Notes: generated by a model from the letters alone, not told the origin. A stretch of DNA of 64,000 bases from Rubrobacter_D sp963840835 (GCA_963840835.1 CAWJAM010000009.1:186001-250000); one strand, 5' to 3'; counted from the first letter of the stretch, positions 16,602 through 26,557 are shown. Program-made: numbers and translations.

Positions 16602-16868
16602 TTGGCTGTAGCTGAACTCAAAGATAAGACCATCAGGGAGCATCGGACGCACGAGGGCGACACGGGGTCGCCCGAGGTGCAGGTCGCGGTGCTCACGCGG
16701 CGCATCGCGCACCTCACGGAACACTTGCGCGAGCACAAGCACGACTACCACTCGCGGCGCGGGCTGCTGAAGATGGTCGGCAGGCGCCGCAGGCTGCTCA
16801 AATATCTGCAAAAGAAAGACGTCGAGCGCTACCGCGCGCTCATCGCCAAGCTCGGCCTACGCCGGTAG
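16602..16868 (+). CDS. rpsO: 30S ribosomal protein S15
   Basis: Primary 16S rRNA-binding protein of the small subunit platform. The 88-residue sequence shows HEGDTGSPEVQVAVLTRRI, then LTEHLREHKHDYHSRRGLL and MVGRRRRLLKYLQKKDVERY. The start is TTG 16602 behind a purine-rich GAGGAAG. The roughly 110-base upstream gap is AT-richer than its surroundings and probably carries the promoter, though no clean -35/-10 pair stands out. The rpsO-pnp pairing is ancient and conserved. Confidence 0.97.
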   Translation: MAVAELKDKTIREHRTHEGDTGSPEVQVAVLTRRIAHLTEHLREHKHDYHSRRGLLKMVGRRRRLLKYLQKKDVERYRALIAKLGLRR

Positions 16869-16903
16869 TCCGGGTACCAAGAGAAACAAGAGGAGAACAA
16901 AAT

Positions 16904-18961
16904 ATGCGTCTAGAGATACCAGTAGGCGATCGCTCGGTCGTGCTCGAAACCGGGAAGCTGGCCAGGCAGGCCGGTGGCGCGGTTTCGGCCAGCTTCGGCG
17001 ACACGACAATACTTTCGACAGCGACGCGCTCGCAGAATCCGCGCCCCGGCGCGACGTTCTTGCCCTTGAGCGTGGACATCGAGGAGCGCATGTCCGCGGC
17101 CGGCAAGATTCCCGGCGGCTTTATAAAGCGCGAGGGGAGGCCCTCGGAGCGGGCTATTCTGACCTCACGCCTCACCGACAGGCCGCTAAGGCCACTCTTC
17201 CCCAAAAACTACCACTACGAGATACAGGTCATAGGCACCGTTCTCGTCGCTGACCAGGATACGCCTTACGATACCGTAAGCATGGTCGGGGCCTCCGCGG
17301 CGCTCGCGCTCTCGGATCTGCCCTTCGATGGTCCCATAGGGGCCGTGCGAGTGGGGCGGTCGCTTGATGGCGAGTTCATCCTGAACCCTACCTACGACCA
17401 GATCTCCGAGAGCGACCTCGACCTCGTGGTTGCGGGAACGAAGGAGGCCATCACCATGGTCGAGGCTGGGGCGAACGAGGTCCCCGAGACCGTGATGGTG
17501 GAGGCCCTGCAGCTCGCCCAAGAGACCGTAAAGGCCCAGGCCGAGGCGATAGAGGAGTGGGCCCGCGAGTACGGCAAAGAGAAGCAGCAGATCGAGGATC
17601 CCGAGGAGAACCCGTTCGTCGCCTTCGCGCGCGAGCGGTACTTCGACCGGGTAAAAGAGGGCATCGTCCAGACCGACCGCAGGGTGCGCAGCGAGGTACT
17701 CGGCGAGATCAGGGACGAGATGACCGAGGGCCGCGAGGAGGAGGAGATATCCGAGATCAAGGCCGCCCTCTCGGTCGTCGAGAAGGAGGCCTTCCGCGAG
17801 CTCTACATCAAGGACCGCAAGCGGACGGATCTGCGGGGGCTGGACGAGATCAGGCCGACTTCGGCTGAGGTTGCGGTACTCCCGCGCGTGCACGGCACGG
17901 GCCTCTTCACCCGCGGCGAGACGCAGGTCTTGAGCTCGCTGGCGCTGGCCGACCTGGGCCTCGCCCAGAGGCTCGACACCATAGAGCCGCAGACGGGCAA
18001 GCGCTACATGCACCACTACAATTTCCCGCCCTACTCCACGGGCGAGACGGGGCGGCTCGGGACCCCGAGGCGGCGGGAGATAGGGCACGGCGCCCTCGCC
18101 GAGCGCGCGCTGGTCCCCGTAATCCCCTCCGAGGACGAGTTCCCCTATGCTCTACGCATAATATCCGAGGTGCTTGAGTCGAACGGTTCGTCTTCGATGG
18201 CGAGCGTGTGCGGTTCCACGCTGGCGCTCATGGACGGCGGCGTGCCGATCAAGGCCCCCGTAGCGGGCGTGGCGATGGGGCTCGTCAAGGAGGGCGATGA
18301 CTACGTTATCCTCTCAGACATTCAGGGCCTCGAGGACCACATGGGGGATATGGACTTCAAGGTCGCCGGCACAGCGGACGGCATAACCGCGCTTCAGATG
18401 GACATGAAGATCACCGGCGTCTCGGCCGAACTGTTGCAGGAAGCCCTTGAGCAGGCGCGAGCAGGGCGTTTGCAGATACTAGAGATCCTGCGCGGGGCCA
18501 TCCCCGAGCCGAGGTCCGAGGTCTCTGACTACGCCCCCAGGGTCGAGGTAATCAAGATTCCTAAGGACAAGATCGGGATGCTCATAGGCCCCGGTGGCAA
18601 GACCATCAACGCGCTGCAGGAGCAGTTCGGCGTGAACATCTCCGTCGAGGACGACGGCACGGTCTTCGTCGCCGGCGAGGGCAGCGTCTCAAGGGACGCC
18701 GCGGGCGCCATCAACGCGATGATGAAAGACGTGGAGGCGGGCGAGATCTACACCGGCAAGGTCGTCAAGACGACGAACTTTGGCGCCTTCGTCGAGCTCA
18801 CGCCTGGCCGCGACGGGCTCGTGCACATCTCGCGCCTCGCGCCTGGCAAGCAGCGCGTCGAGCGGGTCGAGGATGTGGTGAGTGAGGGCGACCGCATAAA
18901 GGTGCGCGTCCTGGAGATAGACAAGCAGAACCGCATCAGCCTCGAGAAGCTGGAGGGCTAG
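16904..18961 (+). CDS. pnp: Polyribonucleotide nucleotidyltransferase
   Basis: Phosphorolytic 3'-5' exoribonuclease of RNA turnover. Two RNase PH domains flank a helical domain (about residues 210-310). The second core carries GTGLFTRGETQVLSSLAL, FPPYSTGETGRLG and SDIQGLEDHMGDMDFKVAG. KH (about 545-605) reads IGMLIGPGGKTINALQEQ, and S1 (about 615-680) reads GKVVKTTNFGAFVEL. At 685 residues it lacks any long C-terminal tail. ATG 16904 follows GAGGAG. The stop overlaps the next start by one base (TAGTG). Confidence 0.97.
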   Translation: MRLEIPVGDRSVVLETGKLARQAGGAVSASFGDTTILSTATRSQNPRPGATFLPLSVDIEERMSAAGKIPGGFIKREGRPSERAILTSRLTDRPLRPLFPKNYHYEIQVIGTVLVADQDTPYDTVSMVGASAALALSDLPFDGPIGAVRVGRSLDGEFILNPTYDQISESDLDLVVAGTKEAITMVEAGANEVPETVMVEALQLAQETVKAQAEAIEEWAREYGKEKQQIEDPEENPFVAFARERYFDRVKEGIVQTDRRVRSEVLGEIRDEMTEGREEEEISEIKAALSVVEKEAFRELYIKDRKRTDLRGLDEIRPTSAEVAVLPRVHGTGLFTRGETQVLSSLALADLGLAQRLDTIEPQTGKRYMHHYNFPPYSTGETGRLGTPRRREIGHGALAERALVPVIPSEDEFPYALRIISEVLESNGSSSMASVCGSTLALMDGGVPIKAPVAGVAMGLVKEGDDYVILSDIQGLEDHMGDMDFKVAGTADGITALQMDMKITGVSAELLQEALEQARAGRLQILEILRGAIPEPRSEVSDYAPRVEVIKIPKDKIGMLIGPGGKTINALQEQFGVNISVEDDGTVFVAGEGSVSRDAAGAINAMMKDVEAGEIYTGKVVKTTNFGAFVELTPGRDGLVHISRLAPGKQRVERVEDVVSEGDRIKVRVLEIDKQNRISLEKLEG

Positions 18962-20217
18962 TGGCCGACTCGAACATAAGGCGGAAGGATCTTCCGGGGG
19001 GCTTGCGGGTCTTCACCGAGCCCCTCGCCGAGGCGACGAGTGTCTCGTTGGGGGTCTGGATTCGGGCGGGCTCTCGCGACGAGAGGGACGAGGTCGCGGG
19101 CATCAGCCACCTGATGGAGCACATGCTCTTCAAGGGCACCCCCGACATGGACGCCCTTGGCATCGCGCAGGCCTTCGAGGGCATAGGGGCCCAGGAGAAC
19201 GCCGCGACCGGCGAGGAGTACACTGTGCTCTACGCCCGTTTCTTGCCCGAGCACCTGGGGCGCGCCCTCGACGTGATGAGCGACATGGTCTTGAGGCCGA
19301 CCCTCGTCGATCTCGAAAGGGAGCGCGAGGTGATCGTCGAGGAGATCAAGATGTACGAGGACAGGCCTGACCAGCTGGCCGACGAGTACCTCTCCTCGCT
19401 CATCTTCAACGAGGATCCTCTGGGACGCCCCATAATCGGGTCGGCCGAGACGGTCCGCGGCGTCGAGTACGATACCCTGAGAAGTTTCCATCACGGCACC
19501 TACACGGCCCCGAACGTCTTCGTCGTCGCCGCTGGCAAGCTCGACCCCGACGACGTGGAGCGGAAGGTCGAGGAGAAGCTCTCCGGCCTCCCTGAAGGGG
19601 AGCCGTTCGTCAGGGAGGCGCGTCCGACGCCTCCTGAGAGCCGCTTCTACTTCAGGTTCAAGGAGACGGAGCAGTACCACGTCTCCATGGGCTCTCCGGG
19701 GATCCCGGCCAAGAGCGAGGACCGGTACGCGATGGCTGCACTAAACAACGTCCTCGGTGGCGGCATGAGCAGCCGTCTCTTCCAGGAGGTTCGCGAGAAG
19801 CGCGGGCTCGCCTACGCCGTCTTCTCCTACCACCAGGGGTATTCGGACGCGGGCGCGATCAAGACCTACGTCGGGTCCACCACGGGCAACGTGGAGGAAG
19901 CGGTCAAGGTGATCGTCGGGCAACTAGGAAGGGTCATGGAGGAGCCCGTCGAGGACGAGGAGCTCGAGCGGACCAAGCAGCAGCTCAAGAGCTCGACCCT
20001 CCTGGCCCTGGAGAGCACCTCGGCCAGGATGAACCGCGTCGGCCGGAGCGTCATAACCGGCGCCGAACTGCTCACGCCGGAGGAGATCTCCGCCCGCATA
20101 GAGGCCGTGAGACCCGAGGACATCTCGCGCCTCGCGAAGCAGCACCTGAGAACTGACAATATGTACCTCTCCGCCGTCGGGCCGAAGGAGCTCGACCTGG
20201 GGAGTTATCTGGATTAG
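18961..20217 (+). CDS. M16 family zinc peptidase
   Basis: A processing-peptidase-like protein (MPP-beta/YmxG type) often found after pnp. The inverted zinc motif HLMEH sits at residues 50-54 (His50, Glu53, His54), followed by FKGTPDMDALGIAQAFE and a conserved acidic helix, EREVIVEEIKMYEDRPDQ. The C-terminal half has the non-catalytic M16 domain with VLGGGMSSRLFQEVREKRGLAY. GTG 18961 overlaps the pnp stop. The natural substrate is not known. The 418-residue length is typical. Confidence 0.92.
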   Translation: MADSNIRRKDLPGGLRVFTEPLAEATSVSLGVWIRAGSRDERDEVAGISHLMEHMLFKGTPDMDALGIAQAFEGIGAQENAATGEEYTVLYARFLPEHLGRALDVMSDMVLRPTLVDLEREREVIVEEIKMYEDRPDQLADEYLSSLIFNEDPLGRPIIGSAETVRGVEYDTLRSFHHGTYTAPNVFVVAAGKLDPDDVERKVEEKLSGLPEGEPFVREARPTPPESRFYFRFKETEQYHVSMGSPGIPAKSEDRYAMAALNNVLGGGMSSRLFQEVREKRGLAYAVFSYHQGYSDAGAIKTYVGSTTGNVEEAVKVIVGQLGRVMEEPVEDEELERTKQQLKSSTLLALESTSARMNRVGRSVITGAELLTPEEISARIEAVRPEDISRLAKQHLRTDNMYLSAVGPKELDLGSYLD

Positions 20218-20286
20218 GCATCAGGCATCAGGAAAAAGCTGAGGCCTGAAACCTGAAGCCTCCGACGGAGGAGGTAATACGAACCG

Positions 20287-21948
20287 TTGTTAGATAACAA
20301 TACCTTGCAGGTCGTGCCCCTTGGCGGACTGGGGGAGATCGGCAAGAACATGACCGCCGTGCGCCAGGCGAGCGGAATCATACTGGTGGACGCCGGGATG
20401 TCGTTCCCTGATGAGGAGATGCCTGGCATCGACCTCGTTCTGCCTGACTTTACTTACCTGCGGGAACACGCGGACGAATTGAAGGGAATAGTGCTCACGC
20501 ACGGTCACGAGGACCACGTTGGGGCGCTGCCTTATCTGTTGCGCGAGTTCAACGTACCCGTGTACGCGACCAAGCTGACTCTAGGGCTAGTGCGCAGCAA
20601 GCTGCAGGAGTTTGGGATCAAGAAGGGCGACCTGCGCGAGATAAAGGCCGGCGGCACCCAGAACCTCGGGGGTTTCGGCCTTGAGTTCATCAACGTAAAC
20701 CACTCCATCCCTGACGCCGTGGCCATAGCGATCCGCACCAGCGCTGGCGTGATCGTGTTCTCCGGTGATTACAAGGTGGACCTGACACCCATCGAGGGCG
20801 AGCCGATAGACCTCGGGAGGTTGGCCGAGCTTGGCAAGGAGGGGGTCCTCGCATACTTCGGCGACTCGACCAACTCCGAGAGAGCCGGCTACGTGGCCTC
20901 CGAGAAGACCGTCGAGGCGACCTTCCAGGACGTCTTCGACAAGGCCGAGGGCAGGATCATCGTCGCCTCCTTCGCTTCTCACATCCACCGCGTCAGCCAG
21001 GTCGTCGAGGCGGCGAAGAAGCACAACAGGCTCGTCGGTGTGGCCGGACGCTCCATGATCCGCAACGTCCAGATCGCGCGCGAGCTCGGATACCTCGATC
21101 TCCCTTCCTCGATGCTCGTGGAGCAGAGGGACATCAATAGGGTTCCCGACTCGGACATCGCCGTTCTTATGACTGGTTCCCAGGGCGAGCCGCTCGCCGC
21201 CTTGAGCCGGGTTGCCAACGGGACCCACCGCACCATAGAGGCAGGCCCCGGCGACACCGTCGTGATAGCAGCCCACCCGATCCCCGGCAACGAGCGGGGC
21301 GTCTCGCGCACCATAAACAACCTGATGAAGCGCGGCGCTGAGGTCTACTACAGCCCCCTTCGCAACGTGCACGTCTCTGGCCACGCGGCCCAGGAAGAGC
21401 AGAAGCTAATCCTCTCGCTACTCAAGCCCAAATTTCTCGTGCCCGTGCACGGTGAATTCAGGATGCTCAGGCACCACGCGGACACCGCGATCAGCCTCGG
21501 CATCCCGGAAGAGAACATCTTCATCCTGGAGAACGGCGCCTGCCTGGAGTTCAAGAACGGGGAGGCGGGTAGGGCTGAGAACGTCGCCGCCGGTATGTTC
21601 CTGGTGGACGCCGGCGCGATAGCCGAGAGCTCCGCGGGCGTGATGCGCGAGCGCCAACAGCTCTCCGAAGACGGCATGTTCATCGTCGTGGCCCGCATCA
21701 ACGTCCAGAACGGCCAACTGCTCGGACCCCCCGATGTGATCTCGCGCGGCTTCGTCAGCCCGCAGAGCGCCAACGGCCTAGTGGATCAGTCCATCGAGGT
21801 GGTCACCAAGACCCTACAACGCACCGCGAGCCAGCGCGTCACCGACTGGGGCGAACTGAAGAAGGCCATCCGTCAAGACCTTTCCCGCTTCCTCTCCGAC
21901 CGTACCGGGAAGCGCCCGATCATCCTGCCGCTAATAGTTGAGGTTTAG
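20287..21948 (+). CDS. rnj: Ribonuclease J
   Basis: A metallo-beta-lactamase/beta-CASP nuclease with 5'-3' exonuclease and endonuclease activity on mRNA and rRNA. The zinc motif LTHGHEDHVGALPYL lies around residue 70; later ligands are in VNHSIPDAVA and FSGDYKVD. Beta-CASP motifs follow: GDSTNSER, VASFASHIHR, TGSQGEP and VHVSGHAAQEEQ, then VPVHGEFRML. The product is 553 residues. Start TTG 20287, with GGAGGAGGT 11 bases upstream. The Rubrobacter-type combination of RNase J with RNase Y (7 kb on) suggests a Gram-positive-style decay system without RNase E. Confidence 0.95.
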   Translation: MLDNNTLQVVPLGGLGEIGKNMTAVRQASGIILVDAGMSFPDEEMPGIDLVLPDFTYLREHADELKGIVLTHGHEDHVGALPYLLREFNVPVYATKLTLGLVRSKLQEFGIKKGDLREIKAGGTQNLGGFGLEFINVNHSIPDAVAIAIRTSAGVIVFSGDYKVDLTPIEGEPIDLGRLAELGKEGVLAYFGDSTNSERAGYVASEKTVEATFQDVFDKAEGRIIVASFASHIHRVSQVVEAAKKHNRLVGVAGRSMIRNVQIARELGYLDLPSSMLVEQRDINRVPDSDIAVLMTGSQGEPLAALSRVANGTHRTIEAGPGDTVVIAAHPIPGNERGVSRTINNLMKRGAEVYYSPLRNVHVSGHAAQEEQKLILSLLKPKFLVPVHGEFRMLRHHADTAISLGIPEENIFILENGACLEFKNGEAGRAENVAAGMFLVDAGAIAESSAGVMRERQQLSEDGMFIVVARINVQNGQLLGPPDVISRGFVSPQSANGLVDQSIEVVTKTLQRTASQRVTDWGELKKAIRQDLSRFLSDRTGKRPIILPLIVEV

Positions 21949-22013
21949 ATCTAACCCTGTACTACACCTTGCGGTTGACGGTGGAATAGAGGCTTATGGG
22001 CTAGACTAGGAGC

Positions 22014-24308
22014 GTGGCTACCCGCAAGCGCGCGCCGAAGAAGACGACGAAGAAGGGCTCTTCCGGCAAGGGCTCCGGCAAGGCGACCCGTAAGGGGGCT
22101 TCGCCGGGGCTTCGGGATGGGCTTGCTGGGGCCTTTAGCGGCGAGGCCGTTGGGATTGTGCTTCTCGCCCTTGGTTTGTTCTTCAGTGCCGCGTTCGTGA
22201 GCGGGCGCGGCGCGTTCCTGGGGGATGCGGGAGCATTTGTCGTCATGGGGTTGCTCGGGCTACCGGGGCTCGCGCTCGCCCCTGTAGCGGCGGTCTGCGG
22301 GTTGCTGCTGTTGGTCGGCCGCCTGAGGGGACGGTTCGCAGGGGGAGCGGCCCTTCTGATGCTCGCCTGTGCGGCCACCTTCGCGGCGACCCTTCCGCGC
22401 GGGCTGCTCTTCTCCTCTGGGCGCTACCCCGAGGCCGGGGGCGTTTTGGGCAGCGCGCTCTACTGGGCGGTCCATTGGGCGGGGGGCGCCATCGGGGCCG
22501 CGCTGGTGATCGGGCTACTGTACGCCGTCGGCCTGTCGTTGCTGACCGGCGTAAGCTTCGCCGCCGGGCTCGGCGCGCTCAAGAAGGTAGGCGTGGGGTT
22601 GGCCGGCCTTGGCCACGCGCTTCTGGGTCGGTTGCGCGAGAGGAAGGAGAAGCGGGCCGCAAAGCCTCGCACAGAGGACGACGTGGGTGGTGCTGGCGCA
22701 AGGGATTTGCACGTAGAGGTGCCGGAGGAGCCGCCTGCCGAGGTTCGGGCAGAGAGGCAAGAGGATGTGCCGACCAGGGAGTTCGAGGTCGTGTTGCCCG
22801 AGCGCCGCCCCGCAGAGGCCTTCTCGGAGCAGCGGGAGTTGGCCCCTGGGGAGTACACGCCGCCGCCTTTCTCCATGCTCGGCCTGGGGCACGGGGACCC
22901 GGAGCACGACGCCGAGGGCACCAGCCAGAGGCTCACGCGGGCGCTGGCGGATCTCGGGGTCGAGGCCCACGTGGTGCGGGCCGTGGTCGGGCCGCGGGTC
23001 ACCCGCTACGAGCTGCGTCTAGGGAGTGGGATCAAGGTGGGCAAGGTCAGGAATTTGCAGCAGGACATCGCGTACGCGCTAGCGGCGACCGAGGTCAGGA
23101 TCCTTGCCCCCATCCCCGGAAAGAGCGCGGTCGGGGTCGAGGTACCGAACACCAGGCCAGCCAAGGTGACCTTAGGGGACGTCTTCCAGTCCTACCCCGA
23201 CGCCAACGACTGGACGCTGCCCGTTGGCCTGGGCAAGGACATCTCGGGGCGGGCTGTCTTCTTCGACCTCTCGGAGATGCCCCATCTACTGGTTGCGGGG
23301 ACCACGGGCAGCGGGAAGAGCGTCATGCTCAACGGGCTGTTGACCTCGCTCTTGCTCACCACCGACCCGCGGCAGGTCAAGATGGTGCTCATCGATCCCA
23401 AGCGGGTCGAGCTCTCGCAGTACGGGCGGGTGCCGCACCTCATCACGCCGGTGGTGACTGACGTCAAGAAGGCTGCCAACGCGCTGACCTGGGGCGTCGC
23501 CGAGATGGAGCGCCGCTACGAGGTTTTAGAGAGGATGGGGGTGCGTTCGCTCGAGGGTTACAACGACAAGGCCGAGGTCCAGATGCCCTACGTCGTCGTC
23601 GTCATAGACGAGCTCGCCGACCTCATGATGCAGGCCGGGGCCAAGGTCGAGGATGCCATCATCAGGCTCGCCCAGAAGGCGCGCGCCGTCGGCATACACC
23701 TCGTCGTGGCCACGCAGAGGCCAAGCGTTGACGTTATCACGGGCATGATCAAGGCCAACGTGCCGAGCCGCATCGCGTTCGCTGTCTCCAGCCAGGTGGA
23801 CAGCCGGGTGATCATGGACACCCCAGGCGCGGAGGCCTTGCTCGGGATGGGCGACATGCTCTACAAACCCGTCTCGGCCGCGCGGCCCTCGCGCGTGCAG
23901 GGCGCCTTCATCTCCGAGGCCGAGGTAGAGAGGGTCGTCTCGGCGACTGCTGAGGCGGCCTCGGGACGCGCGGAGGCCCGCTTCGTCGAGGAGGTGACTC
24001 AGGCGAGGAGCGTCAAGGAGGAGAACGACGAGCCCGACGATGACCTGTTGCCGGAGGCGGCTAGCTTCGTGGTCAGCACGCGGCAGGCCTCCGTGAGCGC
24101 CGTGCAGAGGCGGTTCAGGGTCGGCTACTCGCGGGCCGGCAGAATCATCGACGCCCTGGAGCGCAAGGGGGTCGTCGGTCCCTACGAGGGTTCCAAGAGC
24201 CGCGCCGTGGTGGCCTCCCAGGTCGACCTCGAGACCATGTTCGGCGACGACCGAGAAGACCCGAGTACTAACGCTGGAGGGAAGGCCGATCTGGCCGAGG
24301 GTTGGTAG
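22014..24308 (+). CDS. ftsK: DNA translocase FtsK/SpoIIIE
   Basis: Septal DNA pump that moves chromosome ends and activates dimer resolution. About four hydrophobic segments lie in residues 40-190, followed by a charged linker, then the FtsK alpha/beta motor: Walker A GTTGSGKSVML at about residue 430 and Walker B VVVIDELADLM near 525, with VPSRIAFAVSSQVDSRVI and DTPGAEALLGMGDML. The C-terminal winged-helix gamma domain (SVSAVQRRFRVGYSRAGRII) reads orienting DNA sequences. GTG 22014; 764 residues. Confidence 0.96.
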   Translation: MATRKRAPKKTTKKGSSGKGSGKATRKGASPGLRDGLAGAFSGEAVGIVLLALGLFFSAAFVSGRGAFLGDAGAFVVMGLLGLPGLALAPVAAVCGLLLLVGRLRGRFAGGAALLMLACAATFAATLPRGLLFSSGRYPEAGGVLGSALYWAVHWAGGAIGAALVIGLLYAVGLSLLTGVSFAAGLGALKKVGVGLAGLGHALLGRLRERKEKRAAKPRTEDDVGGAGARDLHVEVPEEPPAEVRAERQEDVPTREFEVVLPERRPAEAFSEQRELAPGEYTPPPFSMLGLGHGDPEHDAEGTSQRLTRALADLGVEAHVVRAVVGPRVTRYELRLGSGIKVGKVRNLQQDIAYALAATEVRILAPIPGKSAVGVEVPNTRPAKVTLGDVFQSYPDANDWTLPVGLGKDISGRAVFFDLSEMPHLLVAGTTGSGKSVMLNGLLTSLLLTTDPRQVKMVLIDPKRVELSQYGRVPHLITPVVTDVKKAANALTWGVAEMERRYEVLERMGVRSLEGYNDKAEVQMPYVVVVIDELADLMMQAGAKVEDAIIRLAQKARAVGIHLVVATQRPSVDVITGMIKANVPSRIAFAVSSQVDSRVIMDTPGAEALLGMGDMLYKPVSAARPSRVQGAFISEAEVERVVSATAEAASGRAEARFVEEVTQARSVKEENDEPDDDLLPEAASFVVSTRQASVSAVQRRFRVGYSRAGRIIDALERKGVVGPYEGSKSRAVVASQVDLETMFGDDREDPSTNAGGKADLAEGW

Positions 24309-24333
24309 CTTTTATGGTAGGCTCTTAGGCGCC

Positions 24334-25266
24334 ATGGAAGACGGGCCGTACACTCACAACCTGGCGCCGGGCGGGGAGCCGGGCGAATCGAACGGCGGGG
24401 CCAACGGCGAGGCCAAGATCGGCCGTTACCTGGAGCAGAAGCGCAAGGAGAGGGGCCTCTCCCTCGAGGAGGTCGAGCAGGCGACGAAGATTCGCAAGCG
24501 CTACCTGTCTGGCCTCGAGCGCGAAGACTACGCGGTGCTGCCCGACGCGGTCTACGCGCAGGGTTTCTTGAAGACCTACGCCAACTATTTGGGCCTCGAC
24601 GGGGAGGCCCTCTCCCGGCAACTCAAGAGCCGCAGGAAACCGCGGCGCGAGCGCGGTATCGACTACGACACCAATACCGAGGGCCGCTTCGAAGAGCCCC
24701 TGATATCACCCCGCGGCCTGCAAGGCACGCACAAGCGCAACGTTCCGACCTCGGCCATCTTTACGCTTCTCGTGGCCATGCTCGTTCTGGCCGTTGTCAT
24801 CGGGTCCCTGTACTTCGTGGGACGCGGCGTGCAGGCCTCGCGCCCGGGAGGGGACAATCCTTCGCCAGCGTCCCCCGAGAAACCGCCCCGCAAGGACGAG
24901 GAGCAGGCGGCCGGTGCCGCGAGAGCCCCTGAAGCCGGGCGGCCCGAGGAGCAAGACGCGGCCGGGAGCAGAGACCAAGAGACGGCCGGCGAAGCGCCCC
25001 GACCCGTCCCTCCAAACACGTTGCAGGTCCTGATCAACGTGCAAGACCGTCCCTCGTGGCTGTTGATCCAGACGGACGGGACCACCGCTTATGAGCAGGT
25101 GGCCCAGCCTGGGTTCTCAGAGACCTTCGAGGCCGACAGGCGACTGTACATCAAGAGCGGGGACGCGGGGGCCGTGAGAGTGGAGATCAACGGCCAGGAT
25201 GCTGGTACTCTCGGGCCCGCGTACACCATCGCCGAGAAGAACTACACCCTGAAGAGATCCAGCTAA
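24334..25266 (+). CDS. RodZ-like membrane helix-turn-helix protein
   Basis: A 310-residue bitopic protein. The cytoplasmic HTH_25 domain (about 25-95) reads IGRYLEQKRKERGLSLEEVE, then IRKRYLSGLEREDYAVLPD and YAQGFLKTYANYLGLD. A single membrane helix is near residues 148-168. A Pro/Glu/Ala-rich spacer leads to an outer DUF4115 domain (LQVLINVQDRPSWLLIQTDG) ending in an RSS tail. This architecture is RodZ, which links MreB and cell shape in rods; in coccoid or pleomorphic actinobacteria the role is less clear. It directly follows ftsK. Confidence 0.85.
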   Translation: MEDGPYTHNLAPGGEPGESNGGANGEAKIGRYLEQKRKERGLSLEEVEQATKIRKRYLSGLEREDYAVLPDAVYAQGFLKTYANYLGLDGEALSRQLKSRRKPRRERGIDYDTNTEGRFEEPLISPRGLQGTHKRNVPTSAIFTLLVAMLVLAVVIGSLYFVGRGVQASRPGGDNPSPASPEKPPRKDEEQAAGAARAPEAGRPEEQDAAGSRDQETAGEAPRPVPPNTLQVLINVQDRPSWLLIQTDGTTAYEQVAQPGFSETFEADRRLYIKSGDAGAVRVEINGQDAGTLGPAYTIAEKNYTLKRSS

Positions 25267-25322
25267 TCAGCACGCTCAGCCCTTCGGGCTTCGCTTGTCA
25301 GCGATTCGGCTTGTCGGCACTT
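25267..25322 (+). repeat. Dispersed intergenic repeat, copy before recA
   Basis: Contains CAGCACGCTCAGC, CCTTCGGGCTTCGCTTGTCAG and CTTGTCGGCAC blocks shared with the copies at 26456, 40129, 59503 and 59680. Confidence 0.6.
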
Positions 25323-25329
25323 AAGCCAC

Positions 25330-25358
25330 TTGGGAGCCGTGGGGCCCTACAGTATAAT
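25330..25358 (+). promoter_or_regulatory. recA promoter
   Basis: TTGGGA and consensus TATAAT are separated by 17 bases. I could not find a recognisable LexA-type operator overlapping it. Confidence 0.7.
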
Positions 25359-25417
25359 CGGGCGCAGAAGATGCCGATTACATAAGCTGTCGGTACATAC
25401 GCTTTTTGGAGGATGCA

Positions 25418-26455
25418 TTGGATAAGAGCAAAGCCATAGACGCCGCCGTCTCCCAGATAGAGCGGCAGTTCGGGAAGGGTTCGATCATGCGGATGGGCGA
25501 CGAAGAGCGCCAGAGGGTCGCCATCATTCCGACCGGCGCCCTGGCCCTCGACCTCGCCCTCGGCGTGGGCGGCGTCCCCAGGGGGCGCATCGTGGAGATC
25601 TTCGGCCCGGAGTCCAGCGGGAAGACGACCCTCGCCCTGCACATCATCGCCGAGGCCCAGAAGGCCGGGGGCCTCGCTGCCTTCATCGATGCCGAGCACG
25701 CCCTCGACCCGACCTACGCCCAGGCCATCGGCGTAGACCTCGAGAACCTGTACTTCTCCCAGCCGGACAATGGGGAGCAGGCCCTGGAGATAGCGGATAC
25801 CCTCGTCAGGAGCGGCGCCCTCGACGTCGTCGTTATCGACTCCGTAGCAGCCCTGGTGCCCAGGGCTGAGATCGAAGGTGAGATGGGCGACTCTCACGTG
25901 GGACTTCAGGCCCGGCTGATGAGCCAGGCCTTGCGCAAGCTTTCCGGGTCGCTCAACCGTTCGGGGACGACGGCCATCTTCATCAACCAGCTCAGGGAGA
26001 AGATTGGGGTCATGTTCGGCTCTCCGGAGACGACGCCTGGGGGGAGGGCTCTGAAGTTCTACTCCAGCGTGCGTCTGGACATCAGGCGCATCGGGGCGCT
26101 AAAGGTCGGCGCTGACGCGGTGGGCAACCAGACCAGGGTCAAGGTCGTTAAGAACAAGGTGGCGCCACCGTTCAAGACCGTCGAGTTCGACGTGATGTAC
26201 GGGGAGGGCATCTCGCGCGAGGGGAGCCTGCTGGACATCGGCATCGAGCACGACGTGGTCCAGAAGAGCGGCGCCTGGTTCGCCTACGGAGACGAGCGCC
26301 TCGGGCAGGGCCGCGAGAACGCCAAGCAGTTCCTCAAGGAGAACTACGACGTGCGCGAGCGTATCCTCCTGGACATCTACGACAGGCTCGGGTTCAACGA
26401 GCCGGACGAACCAGCGGAGGAGGTAGCCGAGGAGCCCGCAAGCCAGGTGCTTTAG
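25418..26455 (+). CDS. recA: Recombinase RecA
   Basis: Strand-exchange ATPase for homologous recombination and SOS induction. It reads MDKSKAIDAAVSQIERQFGK, Walker A GPESSGKTTLAL, then DAEHALDPTYAQAIGV, VVIDSVAALVPRAEIEGEMG and the L2 region INQLREKIGVMFGSPETTPG. I use TTG 25418, five bases after a perfect GGAGG (25408-25412); a TTG at 25406 would overlap that site. The product is 345 residues and has the usual acidic tail (EPDEPAEEVAEEP). recX follows after a repeat-containing gap. Confidence 0.96.
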   Translation: MDKSKAIDAAVSQIERQFGKGSIMRMGDEERQRVAIIPTGALALDLALGVGGVPRGRIVEIFGPESSGKTTLALHIIAEAQKAGGLAAFIDAEHALDPTYAQAIGVDLENLYFSQPDNGEQALEIADTLVRSGALDVVVIDSVAALVPRAEIEGEMGDSHVGLQARLMSQALRKLSGSLNRSGTTAIFINQLREKIGVMFGSPETTPGGRALKFYSSVRLDIRRIGALKVGADAVGNQTRVKVVKNKVAPPFKTVEFDVMYGEGISREGSLLDIGIEHDVVQKSGAWFAYGDERLGQGRENAKQFLKENYDVRERILLDIYDRLGFNEPDEPAEEVAEEPASQVL

Positions 26456-26545
26456 GGCACGCCTGCTTCGCAGGCTTGTCAGCACGCTCAGGCTAGCGCC
26501 TTCGGCCTTTGGCCTGCGCTTGTCGGCACGCTCAACCCTTCTGGT
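26456..26545 (+). repeat. Dispersed intergenic repeat, copy between recA and recX
   Basis: Contains CCTGCTTCGCAGGCTTG, TGTCAGCACGCTCAGGCTAG and CGCCTTCGG blocks. The same blocks recur in opposite orientation at 59680-59800. Confidence 0.7.
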
Positions 26546-26557
26546 CTGGGAGTGTCG

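Noticed and set aside
25330..25417. LexA operator at the recA promoter
   Set aside because: No GAAC-N4-GTTC-like palindrome overlaps the promoter.
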